Origin: Escherichia whittamii
GTDB lineage: Bacteria; Pseudomonadota; Gammaproteobacteria; Enterobacterales; Enterobacteriaceae
Length of the DNA: 64,000 nucleotides
Reading direction: 5' to 3'
NCBI RefSeq assembly: GCF_014836715.1
Contig: NZ_JACSQI010000004.1
Location: forward strand, 310,001-374,000
Under the pieces are notes generated by a model that worked only from the letters and a program-made list of their open reading frames with translations, searched no databases and had not been told where the DNA came from. The translations under genes and the position numbers were made by a program. Shown here piece by piece: positions 20,060 through 29,677 of the stretch (positions are counted from its first letter, which is position 1; every line of letters starts with the position of its first letter).

Positions 20060-20478
20060 TTCACTAAATCCGCCAGCTTATACGTTAATGTCTGTTTCGC
20101 GGTCGCCAGCGTTAACTGATTCGCGGTCAGATCCACTTGCGCACCTTCTTTCAGCATTTCGCTGATGGTGTTATCGAGTTTGTTAAGCTGTGGGTTGGCA
20201 CACATCATACGGGTCATTGCCAGTCCTTTAACTTTCAGTTCTCCGTCCGAAAGTTTACCTTCGCCGCTAAAGCGGTTGCACATGTTGCCAGAAATCATCA
20301 TCTTTTCGCCAAAGCTGATTTCTGGCGGGTTTTTCTCGCTGGCAACAGGTTGACCATTTACACTTTCCAGTACGAAACGGTGATGCTGTAGCTGTTCTGG
20401 CGTTACAGCAATTTTGTCATTACTTACACATCCCGCCATCAGCAGGCTTAGTGCGACTAGCGCGGCAACTTTCTTCAT
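20056..20478 (-). CDS. hslJ: Heat-inducible lipoprotein HslJ (META domain)
   Basis: 140 aa. Lipobox LMAGC (Cys17) behind a short signal peptide, then a META domain (about residues 30-135: HHRFVLESVNGQPV, ISFGEKMMISGNMCNRFSGEG). HslJ is an outer-membrane lipoprotein connected with novobiocin resistance. It lies upstream of ydbJ on the opposite strand. Confidence 0.95.
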   Translation of the reverse strand: MKKVAALVALSLLMAGCVSNDKIAVTPEQLQHHRFVLESVNGQPVASEKNPPEISFGEKMMISGNMCNRFSGEGKLSDGELKVKGLAMTRMMCANPQLNKLDNTISEMLKEGAQVDLTANQLTLATAKQTLTYKLADLVN

Positions 20479-20605
20479 TTTAGTTCTCTACTTAAGGTAT
20501 AAATTTGGTGCTTTTTGCCGGAGGCAACGCTGATTGCGCCTTATCCGTCCTTAAAACATATTTTAAGGATAGAAGATTAAATATCTTTGGGGATTATCTG
20601 AATAA

Positions 20606-20628
20606 GCTCCCCTGTAAGACAGGGGAGC
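20606..20628 (-). terminator. ldhA terminator
   Basis: GCTCCCCTGT-3 nt-ACAGGGGAGC just after the ldhA stop. The U-run is weak. Confidence 0.65.
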
Positions 20629-20635
20629 GGTAAGA

Positions 20636-21625
20636 TTAAACCAGTTCGTTCGGGCAGGGTTCGCCTTTTTCCAGATTGCTCAAGTTTTGCAGTGTAGTCT
20701 GGGAAATACTGGTCAGGGCTTCTGCCGTCAGGAACGCCTGGTGTCCGGTAAACAGTACGTTATGGCAGGCTGACAGACGACGGAAAACATCATCCTGAAT
20801 CACATCGTTGGATTTATCTTCAAAGAAAAGATCGCGTTCATTCTCATACACGTCCATTCCCAGCGATCCAATTTTCTGGTTTTTCAGCGCTTCAATCGCC
20901 GCTTGTGAATCAATCAGCGCACCACGACTGGTGTTGATGATCATTACGCCATTTTTCATCTGATCGAACGCTGCCTCATTCAGCAGGTGGTAGTTCTCCG
21001 GCGTCAGCGGACAGTGCAGGGAGATAACGTCTGATTCAGAGAACAAAGTCGGCAGATCGACATATTCCACGCCGAGTTCCAGCGCTGCTGCACTTGGGTA
21101 CGGATCGAACGCCAGCAGACGCATACCAAAACCTTTCAGAATGCGCAGCATCGCCACACCGATTTTACCGGTACCAATAACCCCCGCTGTTTTACCGTAC
21201 ATAGTAAAACCAGTAAGCCCCTCCAGAGAGAAGTTAGCGTCACGGGTACGCTGATATGCACGGTGAATACGACGGTTCAGCGTCATCATCATACCAATCG
21301 CATGTTCAGCGACGGCTTCCGGATCGTAAGCCGGGACACGCACCACTTTGAACCCCAGTTCTTTTGCTGCGTCGAGATCAACGTTATTAAAACCGGCACA
21401 GCGCAGGGCGATATATTTAACGCCGTGCTTTTTCAGCTCTTCCAGCACCGGACGGCTGCCATCGTCGTTTACGAAAATGCATACAGCTTCGCAACCGTTG
21501 GCGGTTTTTGCCGTTTTTTCCGTCAGCAGAAAGTCAAAAAATTCCAGCTCAAAGCCAAAGGACTCGTTCACCTGTTGCAGGTACTTTTTGTCGTACTGTT
21601 TTGTGCTATATACGGCGAGTTTCAT
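20636..21625 (-). CDS. ldhA: Fermentative D-lactate dehydrogenase
   Basis: 329 aa. Reduces pyruvate to D-lactate with NADH during fermentation. D-isomer 2-hydroxyacid dehydrogenase family: NAD-binding GxGxxG (GTGKIG, 151-156), catalytic Arg in INTSRGALID (R234), Glu about 263 and His295 in FTGHQAFLT. Soluble, cytoplasmic. Monocistronic with hslJ downstream on the same strand. Confidence 0.98.
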   Translation of the reverse strand: MKLAVYSTKQYDKKYLQQVNESFGFELEFFDFLLTEKTAKTANGCEAVCIFVNDDGSRPVLEELKKHGVKYIALRCAGFNNVDLDAAKELGFKVVRVPAYDPEAVAEHAIGMMMTLNRRIHRAYQRTRDANFSLEGLTGFTMYGKTAGVIGTGKIGVAMLRILKGFGMRLLAFDPYPSAAALELGVEYVDLPTLFSESDVISLHCPLTPENYHLLNEAAFDQMKNGVMIINTSRGALIDSQAAIEALKNQKIGSLGMDVYENERDLFFEDKSNDVIQDDVFRRLSACHNVLFTGHQAFLTAEALTSISQTTLQNLSNLEKGEPCPNELV

Positions 21626-21832
21626 AAGACTTTCTCCAGTGATGTTGAATCACATTTAAGCTACTAAAAATATTTTACAAAATTTCAAATTTAATTGAAA
21701 GTTATGGCGATATTAAAAATTCCAGGAACATCTATGCTTAGTGTAGGCGCAACCTTCAACTGAACGGTTAAACATGCCACAATACCTGTATTGACTGCTT
21801 AATTTTTCGCTAAATCAGGATATTAACTACCC

Positions 21833-24472
21833 ATGTTGGGTAAATATAAAGCCGTTCTCGCGCTGCTATTACTGATTATTCTTGTGCCGTTGACGCTACT
21901 GATGACGCTCGGGTTGTGGGTTCCCACGCTGGCGGGTATCTGGCTACCGCTCGGTACACGTATCGCATTGGATGAAAGTCCACGTATTACACGTAAAGGC
22001 TTAATCATTCCCGATCTCCGTTATCTGGTAGGAGATTGCCAGCTTGCACATATCACCAACGCCAGCCTTTCACATCCCAGCCGTTGGTTATTGAATGTCG
22101 GTTCTGTAGAACTTGACTCTGCTTGCCTGGCGAAACTGCCACAGGAAGAACCCTCTCCCGCAGCGCCGAAAACCCTCGCGCAGTGGCAAGCTATGTTGCC
22201 TAACACCTGGATCAATATTGATAAACTGATTTTTTCTCCCTGGCAGGAATGGCAGGGAAAACTCTCTCTCGCATTGACCGCTGATATCCAGCAACTGCGT
22301 TATCAGGGCGAAAAAGTCAAATTTCAAGGCCAGCTTAAAGGGCAACAACTTACCGTCAGCGAACTGGATGTCGCCGCGTTTGAAAATCAGCCGCCGATAA
22401 AACTGGTGGGGGAATTTACTCTGCCGCTAGTGCCGGATGGGCTTCCGGTAAGTGGTCATGCGACCGCGACGTTGAATTTGCCGCAGGAACCGTCACTGGT
22501 GGATGCCGAGCTAGAATGGCAGGAAAATAGTGGGCAATTGATTGTGATGGCACGAGATAACGGTGATCCGTTGCTCGATTTACCGTGGGAAATTACCCGT
22601 CAGCAATTGACGGTAAGTGATGGTCGCTGGAGCTGGCCATATGTAGGTTTTCCCCTGAGTGGGCGACTGGGTATCAAAGTCGACAACTGGCAGGCAGGGC
22701 TTGAGGACGCGTTGGTCAGTGGTCGTCTGAGTGTGTTGACTCAGGGGCAAGCGGGAAAAGGCAACGCGGTGCTTAATTTTGGTCCAGGAAAATTAAGCAT
22801 GGATAACAGCCAAATGCCACTTCAACTGACAGGCGAGGCGAAACAGGCAGATCTCATTTTATATGCCCGCTTACCGGCACAGTTAAGCGGAAGTCTGGCT
22901 GACCCAACGCTGGCCTTTGAACCGGGCGCATTGTTACGCTCTAAAGGGAGAGTCATCGATTCGCTGGACATTGACGAAATCCGCTGGCCTTTAGCTGGCG
23001 TAAAAGTGACGCAGCGCGGTGTGGACGGTCGCTTGCAGGCCATTTTGCAGGCTCATGAAAATGAATTGGGCGACTTTGTACTACACATGGATGGGCAGGC
23101 AAAAGATTTTCTCCCGGATGCAGGACGCTGGCAGTGGCGTTACTGGGGAAAAGGCAGTTTTACCCCGATGAATGCTACCTGGGAGGTCGCAGGAAAAGGC
23201 GAGTGGCATGACAGCACGATTACGCTTACCGATCTCTCGACCGGTTTCGATCAGTTGCAATATGGCACGATGACGGTGAAAACGCCGCGCTTAATTCTTG
23301 AGAAACCTGTTGTCTGGGTACGCGACCCACAGAATCCGTCTTTTAGTGGTGCGCTTTCGCTGGATGCAGGGCAAACGCTGTTCACGGGGGGCAGCGTGTT
23401 ACCGCCATCAACCTTAAAATTTAGTGTTGAAGGGCGCGAACCAACGTATTTCCTCTTCAAAGGTGATTTACATGCTGGCGAGATTGGTCCGGTACGGGTA
23501 AATGGGCGCTGGGACGGTATTCGTCTGCGTGGCAACGCTTGGTGGCCAAAACAATCGCTCACTGTATTTCAGCCGCTAGTGCCACCTGACTGGAAGATGA
23601 AACTACGCGATGGCGAGTTGTATGCTCAGGTAGCCTTTTCCGCGGCGCCTGATCAAGGCTTCCGTGCGGGTGGTCATGGCGTATTAAAAGGTGGCAGCGC
23701 CTGGATGCCTGATAACCAGGTCAACGGCGTCGATTTTGTACTACCGTTCCGTTTTGGCGACGGTGCGTGGTATCTGGGAACACGGCGACCTGTATCATTA
23801 CGCATTGCTGAAGTGGTTAACCTTGTGACGGCAAAAAATATTACTGCCGATCTTCAGGGGCGTTATCCGTGGACCGAAGACGAACCCTTGCTACTGACCA
23901 ATGTGAGTGTTGATGTTTTAGGCGGTAACGTGCTGATGAAACAATTACGTATGCCGCAGCACGATCCGGCACTATTGCGCCTGAATAATCTCTCATCCAG
24001 TGAACTGGTTAGCGCCGTCAACCCGAAACAATTCGCGATGTCAGGGGCATTTAGTGGGGCATTACCATTATGGCTGAATAATGAAAAATGGATTGTAAAA
24101 GATGGTTGGCTGGCAAACTCAGGTCCCATGACCTTACGTCTGGATAAAGATACGGCGGATGCAGTAGCAAAAGACAATATGACCGCTGGAACTGCCATTA
24201 ACTGGTTGCGTTATATGGAAATTAGTCGTTCATCGACAAAAATTAATTTAGATAATCTTGGTGTGTTAACCATGCAGGCAACGATCAGCGGTAATAGTCG
24301 TGTTGATGGCAAAACAGGCACGGTGAATCTGAATTACAGTCATGAAGAGAATATTTTTATGTTATGGCGTAGTTTACGCTTTGGCGATAATCTCCAGGCA
24401 TGGCTGGAGCAGAATGCCCGGCTGCCGGAAACAGGCTGCCCATCAGGAAAAGAGTGTGAGGAAAAACAATGA
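21833..24472 (+). CDS. ydbH: AsmA-like lipid transport protein YdbH
   Basis: 879 aa. One N-terminal membrane anchor (about residues 9-28), then a long periplasmic beta-rich region with a DctA/AsmA-like C-terminus. YdbH, with TamB and YhdP, forms the redundant set of AsmA-like bridges that carry phospholipids from inner to outer membrane. Its stop overlaps the ynbE start (ATGA), and ynbE-ydbL follow, so the three form one operon. Length equals K-12. Confidence 0.95.
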   Translation: MLGKYKAVLALLLLIILVPLTLLMTLGLWVPTLAGIWLPLGTRIALDESPRITRKGLIIPDLRYLVGDCQLAHITNASLSHPSRWLLNVGSVELDSACLAKLPQEEPSPAAPKTLAQWQAMLPNTWINIDKLIFSPWQEWQGKLSLALTADIQQLRYQGEKVKFQGQLKGQQLTVSELDVAAFENQPPIKLVGEFTLPLVPDGLPVSGHATATLNLPQEPSLVDAELEWQENSGQLIVMARDNGDPLLDLPWEITRQQLTVSDGRWSWPYVGFPLSGRLGIKVDNWQAGLEDALVSGRLSVLTQGQAGKGNAVLNFGPGKLSMDNSQMPLQLTGEAKQADLILYARLPAQLSGSLADPTLAFEPGALLRSKGRVIDSLDIDEIRWPLAGVKVTQRGVDGRLQAILQAHENELGDFVLHMDGQAKDFLPDAGRWQWRYWGKGSFTPMNATWEVAGKGEWHDSTITLTDLSTGFDQLQYGTMTVKTPRLILEKPVVWVRDPQNPSFSGALSLDAGQTLFTGGSVLPPSTLKFSVEGREPTYFLFKGDLHAGEIGPVRVNGRWDGIRLRGNAWWPKQSLTVFQPLVPPDWKMKLRDGELYAQVAFSAAPDQGFRAGGHGVLKGGSAWMPDNQVNGVDFVLPFRFGDGAWYLGTRRPVSLRIAEVVNLVTAKNITADLQGRYPWTEDEPLLLTNVSVDVLGGNVLMKQLRMPQHDPALLRLNNLSSSELVSAVNPKQFAMSGAFSGALPLWLNNEKWIVKDGWLANSGPMTLRLDKDTADAVAKDNMTAGTAINWLRYMEISRSSTKINLDNLGVLTMQATISGNSRVDGKTGTVNLNYSHEENIFMLWRSLRFGDNLQAWLEQNARLPETGCPSGKECEEKQ

Positions 24473-24654
24473 AAATAGTGATAGCCACGTTGGCGTCCTC
24501 TTTTATGTTAGTTGGCTGTACGCCGCGCATTGAAGTGGCTGCGCCGAAAGAGCCGATTACCATCAATATGAACGTTAAAATTGAGCATGAGATCGTCATC
24601 AAGGCGGACAAAGACGTTGAAGATTTGCTCAAAACCCGTAGCGATCTTTTTTGA
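24469..24654 (+). CDS. ynbE: Outer-membrane lipoprotein YnbE, YdbH partner
   Basis: 61 aa. Signal peptide with lipobox LVGC (Cys16), then a short Thr/Ile/Lys-rich tail. The start overlaps the ydbH stop by 4 nt. In K-12 YnbE is reported to bind YdbH and complete its bridge at the outer membrane. Fully intact here. Confidence 0.93.
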   Translation: MKIVIATLASSFMLVGCTPRIEVAAPKEPITINMNVKIEHEIVIKADKDVEDLLKTRSDLF

Positions 24655-24661
24655 GGTAACG

Positions 24662-24985
24662 ATGAAAAGAACATTACTCATAATGGTGTGGATTATTGGC
24701 CTGATGAGCAGCAGTGCGATGGCATTAACCCTGAACGAAGCCAGAAGTCAGGGGCGGGTCGGTGAAACGCTTAACGGTTACGTGGTTGCGCTGGAAACGG
24801 ATGCCGAAACACAGGCATTAGTAAGAGATATTAATGAAGCTCGTAATCGTAGCTACCAGCAACTGGCAAAGCAAAATAAGGTATCCACGGATGAGATAGC
24901 AAAACTGGCAGGGCAAAAACTTGTCGCTCGCGCGAAGCCGGGTGAATATGTACAGGGGATTAATGGTAAATGGTTGCGAAAATAA
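24662..24985 (+). CDS. ydbL: Periplasmic protein YdbL (DUF1318)
   Basis: 107 aa from the ATG at 24662, with GAGGTAAC upstream. Sec signal peptide (cleavage after SSSAMA), then a DUF1318 domain with LTLNEARSQGRVGETLNGYV and the C-terminal KPGEYVQGINGKW. Reported to modulate the YdbH-YnbE pair. Third gene of the operon. A longer in-frame start at 24581 lies inside ynbE and was rejected. Confidence 0.93.
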   Translation: MKRTLLIMVWIIGLMSSSAMALTLNEARSQGRVGETLNGYVVALETDAETQALVRDINEARNRSYQQLAKQNKVSTDEIAKLAGQKLVARAKPGEYVQGINGKWLRK

Positions 24986-25389
24986 ATTACCTTTAGAAAC
25001 AAAACATTTATATTAGTGTTTCTATAATGCCGGTCATTATTAGTGCGTGAGTTATTGTTATCGATGTTACTTATATGCTCTTTTATTATCTCGGCGGTTA
25101 ATTGAAATTCACTATTACGATGGGTGTAATTAAATAATTCATTCGCTACGCAAATGGCGTCATTAATGTATTTTCTCTCTTCTTCCTGAATGTTTGTTTG
25201 AACTGTTTTCTGTGTGCAATATATTTTAACGAATGCCATGGTGTTATTTTAAATATGCTTCACCTTAATGTTCGCTATGTAAATAAAATAACTTTTGTTT
25301 ATTGAATATTTCGCTGTAAGCATTTAGTGCTTTCTGCCTTCAAGTTTTGCGAAGTTTGTTACACGAGAACTATTTTTAAGGAGTTATAT
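24986..25389. other. Gene-poor stretch at a deletion junction
   Basis: AT-rich sequence after ydbL. K-12 has feaR, feaB, tynA and the paa cluster between ydbL and ydbA; none of these is present. A minus-strand frame (24853-25239) starts MAFVKIYCTQKTV but has no Shine-Dalgarno and runs antisense into ydbL, so I do not call it. The right end should hold the promoter of the ydbA remnant. Confidence 0.5.
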
Positions 25390-25558
25390 ATGCATAGGGA
25401 AAAATTGTTGTCTGCATGTGTTGCGATGGCGTTAAGTAGCCAGACATGGGCTGCGGATACCACTGCAACTGAGTCAACAGACGAAACGCGGAAACAACGT
25501 TACGGGAACAGGAAATACCGTTAATCTACAGGGGGTAGAAAATCAGTTTGCCGGATAA
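25390..25558 (+). pseudogene. ydbA: Fossil of autotransporter gene ydbA
   Basis: An ATG at 25390 with a good AAGGAG (25378-25383) starts a 44-codon frame: signal peptide MHREKLLSACVAMALSSQTWA, then ADTTATESTDETRKQ and an early stop at 25524. Shifting frame inside the tail gives NVTGTGNTVNLQGVENQFAG and a stop at 25558, which looks like the repeat of an autotransporter passenger. The signal peptide resembles the start of K-12 YdbA, a very large autotransporter gene. The likely history is a large internal deletion leaving both ends of a passenger fragment out of frame. Confidence 0.7.
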
Positions 25559-25672
25559 GCAAAGCGCATCCTGCATGTTTTTTTACACATTCGCATTTAT
25601 TACACATGCCCTCCCAGTGCGTTCATTTCTATACTGTGGGTTCTTAATCTGCCTTAAACAGGACAGGGTGTT

Positions 25673-26539
25673 ATGAGCAACAACAGTGGTACGTTTACTC
25701 TTGGTTCAAAATCGGTAATACGACTGGGGTATGGCGCGATGCAGTTGGCTGGTCCCGGTGTTTTCGGGCCGCCAAAAGATCGCCATGTTGCTATTACGGT
25801 TTTACGTGAAGCGCTGGCATTGGGCGTCAATCATATCGATACCAGCGATTTTTATGGTCCGCATGTCACCAATCAGATTATCCGCGAAGCGTTACATCCT
25901 TATCCTGACGATCTGACAATTGTCACTAAAATTGGCGCGCGTCGCGGGAACGATGCTTCATGGATTCCGGCATTCTCCCCTGAGGAGCTCAAGCAAGCAG
26001 TACACGATAACCTGCGTAACCTCGGCCTGGACGTGCTGGATGTGGTTAACCTGCGCGTGATGCTCGGCGACGGTCACGGCCCGGCAGAAGGGGCGATTGA
26101 AGCCCACTTTACCGTACTGGCCGAATTGCAACAGCAGGGGCTGGTGAAGCATATCGGCCTGAGCAACGTCACGCCGACGCAGGTCGCTGAAGCGCGTAAA
26201 ATTGCGGAAATTGTCTGCGTGCAGAACGAATACAACATCGCGCACCGCGCCGACGATGCGTTGATCAATGCGCTGGCGCGTGACGGTATCGCCTATGTAC
26301 CGTTCTTCCCGCTTGGTGGTTTTACGCCGTTGCAATCCTCCACGCTTTCCGATGTTGCTGCAAGCCTTGGCGCGACGCCGATGCAGGTGGCGCTGGCGTG
26401 GCTGTTACAGCGTTCACCGAATATTTTGCTGATTCCTGGAACGTCATCTGTTGAGCATCTACGGGAGAATATGGCTGCTGAAAAATTGCATCTTTCTGCG
26501 GATGTGCTGGCAACGTTAGAGAGCATTTCACGAGAATAA
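25673..26539 (+). CDS. ydbC: Aldo-keto reductase YdbC
   Basis: 288 aa. (beta/alpha)8 aldo-keto reductase with the catalytic-type residues Asp and Tyr in NHIDTSDFYGP, a Lys in TIVTKIGARR and the NADPH-binding C-terminal stretch LLIPGTSSVEHLRENM. In E. coli YdbC (PdxI) is reported to reduce pyridoxal to pyridoxine. The start has ACAGGACAGGGTGTT upstream. Slightly extended N-terminus compared with K-12 (MSNNSGTFTLG). Confidence 0.92.
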   Translation: MSNNSGTFTLGSKSVIRLGYGAMQLAGPGVFGPPKDRHVAITVLREALALGVNHIDTSDFYGPHVTNQIIREALHPYPDDLTIVTKIGARRGNDASWIPAFSPEELKQAVHDNLRNLGLDVLDVVNLRVMLGDGHGPAEGAIEAHFTVLAELQQQGLVKHIGLSNVTPTQVAEARKIAEIVCVQNEYNIAHRADDALINALARDGIAYVPFFPLGGFTPLQSSTLSDVAASLGATPMQVALAWLLQRSPNILLIPGTSSVEHLRENMAAEKLHLSADVLATLESISRE

Positions 26540-26594
26540 CTAATTTCACATCAGGGAAGCATTTTGTTTCCCTTTTTAATGGCATGGAGTGCAT

Positions 26595-28901
26595 ATGTTT
26601 AAGGCCAGGATTTGCGGCTGGATACGTTTACTTCCCCTGTTTATGCTGAGTCTTCCAGCAGAGGCGGAACTTCGATGTGTTGCAAATGAAGTTGATATTG
26701 AACCATTTTTTTCTGTGGCTACAGCTGAAGATAAACAGCAAGTTGAACAAGCTATCAACGGTAGCGTTAATCTTGTCCCCGTCGGTTTATCTGCACCGGA
26801 CTGGAAAGTGCATCGTGGTGATTTAGTGGTGGAAGGGAATATAGAAAGTAATGAAAAGTTGATTGTTCTTGGTAATTTGACTGTCAAGGGTGACATTTCC
26901 ACTTACTCACTTTCTAACCCATGGGTTATTCTCGGCAACGTGACAGCAACGAATATAGTAACAGATTCGCCACTGCTAATTACCGGTTCGATAAACGCAA
27001 GCGGACTGGTATTCATCGACTCATATTACGATAATCCGTCTACGATTAAGGGGAATATCAATGCGCGCGGGATATTTATCAATGACATAATTGCACCTGT
27101 TGTTGTATCTTCGACAAATAGTGAATTCACGGTGCGCGCCAGTGATAAAAATGACACTGAAAATATTAAAAAAGCGCTGGTACTAATAAATCCTGATGCA
27201 TATTTCTGGGGTGTAATAAATGATGAGAATGCTCTGCAAGGGTTGTTTAAGCGAAGTAATATTCGCATGGCAGGAAATGTCTGTAATCAGATGGAAAAGG
27301 GGGCGCTGTTTCGCCCTAATCTTTCTCCAGAATTAGCTCAGGAGTTACAAATGCTGGATGAAGGCAAAGTAGCTGCATTTGAAGGCCGAGACATTGCGAC
27401 ATTTGATCTTGCCGTAATGCGAACACTGCCAACACTTAAAGGAATTTCAGCAAACTTACGCAAACAACTTATTAATAGCAATGATGAACAAACGATCGAG
27501 AGTATGGCGAGATATATGCCTGATAATGAGATTCTGGAGCTAACCGATCAGCAATTGGGTTACCAACCAGTTGTTATGGGATTGCTCGACCGTGAACCTC
27601 TCTCTGTCGAAATAATGACGCGAATGAGTCTTCTACCTGATGGCGTCGGCCCGCTGAATCTTGCTCTACGTGAAGATCTCCCTCTGGATATCGTCATGAA
27701 TCTGGCGAAAAGAGACTGGGACATGATCATTCAGGGGCTTTATAAAGATGCGTGGTTATTGCCCGAATCAATAATAGATGGCTATATCCGCAGTGATGAA
27801 CCTGCTATTCGTCAGGTCGGCGCTGAAGGACAACTCACTTACAATCAGGCAATGCGGTTAGCGAACGATTCATCAAACGATGTTGTCAAAAGTTTAGCGT
27901 TTAAGCTTGCAGATATGAAACACCATGGTCAATTGTTGCGGATGACGCCAGAAGAGAGTGACAAAATTGCAGCATATTTATACCAAAAATTCGAAACTGA
28001 CGATAATTTAATAAATGCGTTATTTTTAGCATTGCCAGATAACTTACAGTTTAAGTTTATTAAAAAGATGGCGGGAAAATTTCCTGCCTCCTTTTGCTGT
28101 CGGGACATGCAGGTAATTCATTCAGACGCTGCTTTACAATGGTTCTTGACACGTTTCAACGATCCAGAAGGGTGGAGTAATCTGGCGAAAAATAAGTATC
28201 TGAGTACGGCGATGAAACAAAAAATTTGGCAACGCGCTTTATCGCATCGAAAACATCATCCTGAAGCAGATTCAGCCGCATATGAAACCAGTGCCGATAT
28301 GATTTTGTCTGAACTGATTAGCAACGGTGAAGTTGATAACCAGATGCTATTGAATGCCGCTACCCTGATACGTTTGGAAGACTGGGCCTATTTAGAGAGT
28401 GCCTTATTTAGTTGGGATAATTTGCCCGCCGTAGTATTGAATAAATTGCAGCAAAATATGCCACGCAATGATATTTGGGCGAAGTTTTTTCTCAGGCAGG
28501 AAAACAGTACCCGTGCGCAAGTTAACGAAGCGTTACGTGTTTATTATGCACTTGACTCTGATGCGTTAGCGCAACTGGATAAGTTGGCAAAAGAACCGGA
28601 CCGCATTTGGTGGAGTTCGCTGGCAAAAAATAATCTGACATTTTTCAAATTAGGCGCACTTAACAATCGACACACACCACCTGCGGCACTGGCGGCAGAA
28701 ACTGATTCAGAGTGGCGGATTGTGGCGATGAATAATCCCCATTTTCCCGCTAATGTGTTGTCGGCAAGACTAAAACGCGAACCGTTACTGGTATTAGAAT
28801 TGGCAAATCCCGATCCGCAGTTAATTCGTCAACTGGCGCTTCAGGGTAAAACACGAACTATCCGGGAACAGGCAATGAAGACGTTGGATATGATTCATTG
28901 A
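26595..28901 (+). CDS. ydbD: Secreted-type protein of unknown function YdbD
   Basis: 768 aa from the ATG at 26595; GGAG (26586-26589) is 5 nt upstream, whereas the GTG at 26589 overlaps that site. N-terminal signal peptide (FKARICGWIRLLPLFMLSLPAEA). Residues 60-200 look like a polymer-forming/right-handed beta-solenoid segment (VEGNIESNEKLIVLGNLTVKGDI); the rest is helical with degenerate repeats of the leucine-rich variant type (for example RIVAMNNPHFPANVLSARLKREPLLVLELANPDPQLIRQLAL). Function unknown. It matches the K-12 length. It lies 56 nt behind ydbC. Confidence 0.88.
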   Translation: MFKARICGWIRLLPLFMLSLPAEAELRCVANEVDIEPFFSVATAEDKQQVEQAINGSVNLVPVGLSAPDWKVHRGDLVVEGNIESNEKLIVLGNLTVKGDISTYSLSNPWVILGNVTATNIVTDSPLLITGSINASGLVFIDSYYDNPSTIKGNINARGIFINDIIAPVVVSSTNSEFTVRASDKNDTENIKKALVLINPDAYFWGVINDENALQGLFKRSNIRMAGNVCNQMEKGALFRPNLSPELAQELQMLDEGKVAAFEGRDIATFDLAVMRTLPTLKGISANLRKQLINSNDEQTIESMARYMPDNEILELTDQQLGYQPVVMGLLDREPLSVEIMTRMSLLPDGVGPLNLALREDLPLDIVMNLAKRDWDMIIQGLYKDAWLLPESIIDGYIRSDEPAIRQVGAEGQLTYNQAMRLANDSSNDVVKSLAFKLADMKHHGQLLRMTPEESDKIAAYLYQKFETDDNLINALFLALPDNLQFKFIKKMAGKFPASFCCRDMQVIHSDAALQWFLTRFNDPEGWSNLAKNKYLSTAMKQKIWQRALSHRKHHPEADSAAYETSADMILSELISNGEVDNQMLLNAATLIRLEDWAYLESALFSWDNLPAVVLNKLQQNMPRNDIWAKFFLRQENSTRAQVNEALRVYYALDSDALAQLDKLAKEPDRIWWSSLAKNNLTFFKLGALNNRHTPPAALAAETDSEWRIVAMNNPHFPANVLSARLKREPLLVLELANPDPQLIRQLALQGKTRTIREQAMKTLDMIH

Positions 28902-29071
28902 CTTGTAAAGTAGCATTTTGTACCATGATATAAATATGAGGGTAATTATATGTGATATAAAAATTATAATTCTTGTGCTTTCATATTTTTCAAAATTATC
29001 TTGATATTGCAACACTCTCCATTAGGTGAGTTGATACAACATATCGCAAACTGAATTATCAAGGATTGATA

Positions 29072-29677
29072 ATGACACTCTATCAGATTAAACCGCTTTT
29101 TCAGTCGCTGTTAAGACCAACGATGTTTTGGCTTCACAAGCACCATTTCACAGCAAATCACATCACTCTTGCTGCTTTGGCGCTTTCTCTTATTACCGGT
29201 TTGCTATTGATTTTAGTACCGCAACCCATCGTGTTTCTGCTATTACCCATCGTGCTTTTTGTTCGTATGGCGTTCAATGCGCTGGATGGCATGTTGGCGC
29301 GAGAGTATAACCAGGTAACACATCTTGGCGCGATATTAAATGAAATTGGCGATGTTATTTCTGATATGGCTCTCTATTCCCCATTTTTATTTTTACCTTA
29401 CAGTAACACGCCACTCGTGATGTTGATGTTATTTGGGGCTGTTTTGACTGAGTTCTGCGGTTTACTGGCACAGACAATTAGTGGTATCCGCAGTTATGCC
29501 GGGCCATTAGGTAAAAGTGATCGCGCATTGTTTTTTGGTCTTTGGGGTATTGTTATTGCTATTCATCCACAGTGGATGCAATGGAATAATATTTTATGGG
29601 GTGTTGCGGTAATTCTTATTTTCTGGACTGCAATTAATCGTTGTAGAAGCGTGTTTCCCCCTGGAGCAAAAAAATAA
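29072..29677 (+). CDS. ynbA: CDP-alcohol phosphatidyltransferase YnbA
   Basis: 201 aa from ATG 29072 (AAGGATTG upstream). Integral membrane enzyme with several hydrophobic helices. The CDP-alcohol phosphatidyltransferase signature D-G-x2-A-R-x8-G-x3-D-x3-D is present as ALDGMLAREYN...GAILNEIGDVISD. The family joins CDP-diacylglycerol to an alcohol; the acceptor for YnbA is unknown. The stop overlaps the ynbB start by 1 nt (taATG), so ynbABC form an operon. Confidence 0.92.
   Translation: MTLYQIKPLFQSLLRPTMFWLHKHHFTANHITLAALALSLITGLLLILVPQPIVFLLLPIVLFVRMAFNALDGMLAREYNQVTHLGAILNEIGDVISDMALYSPFLFLPYSNTPLVMLMLFGAVLTEFCGLLAQTISGIRSYAGPLGKSDRALFFGLWGIVIAIHPQWMQWNNILWGVAVILIFWTAINRCRSVFPPGAKK

Noticed and set aside
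20511..20560. REP-like sequence between hslJ and ldhA
   Set aside because: Only a partial match to the REP consensus (GCCGGAGGCAACGCTGATTG...); too degraded to call.
24853..25239. Minus-strand frame beginning MAFVKIYCTQKTV, 128 codons
   Set aside because: No Shine-Dalgarno, and its C-terminal third is antisense to ydbL with unlikely composition. Probably chance.
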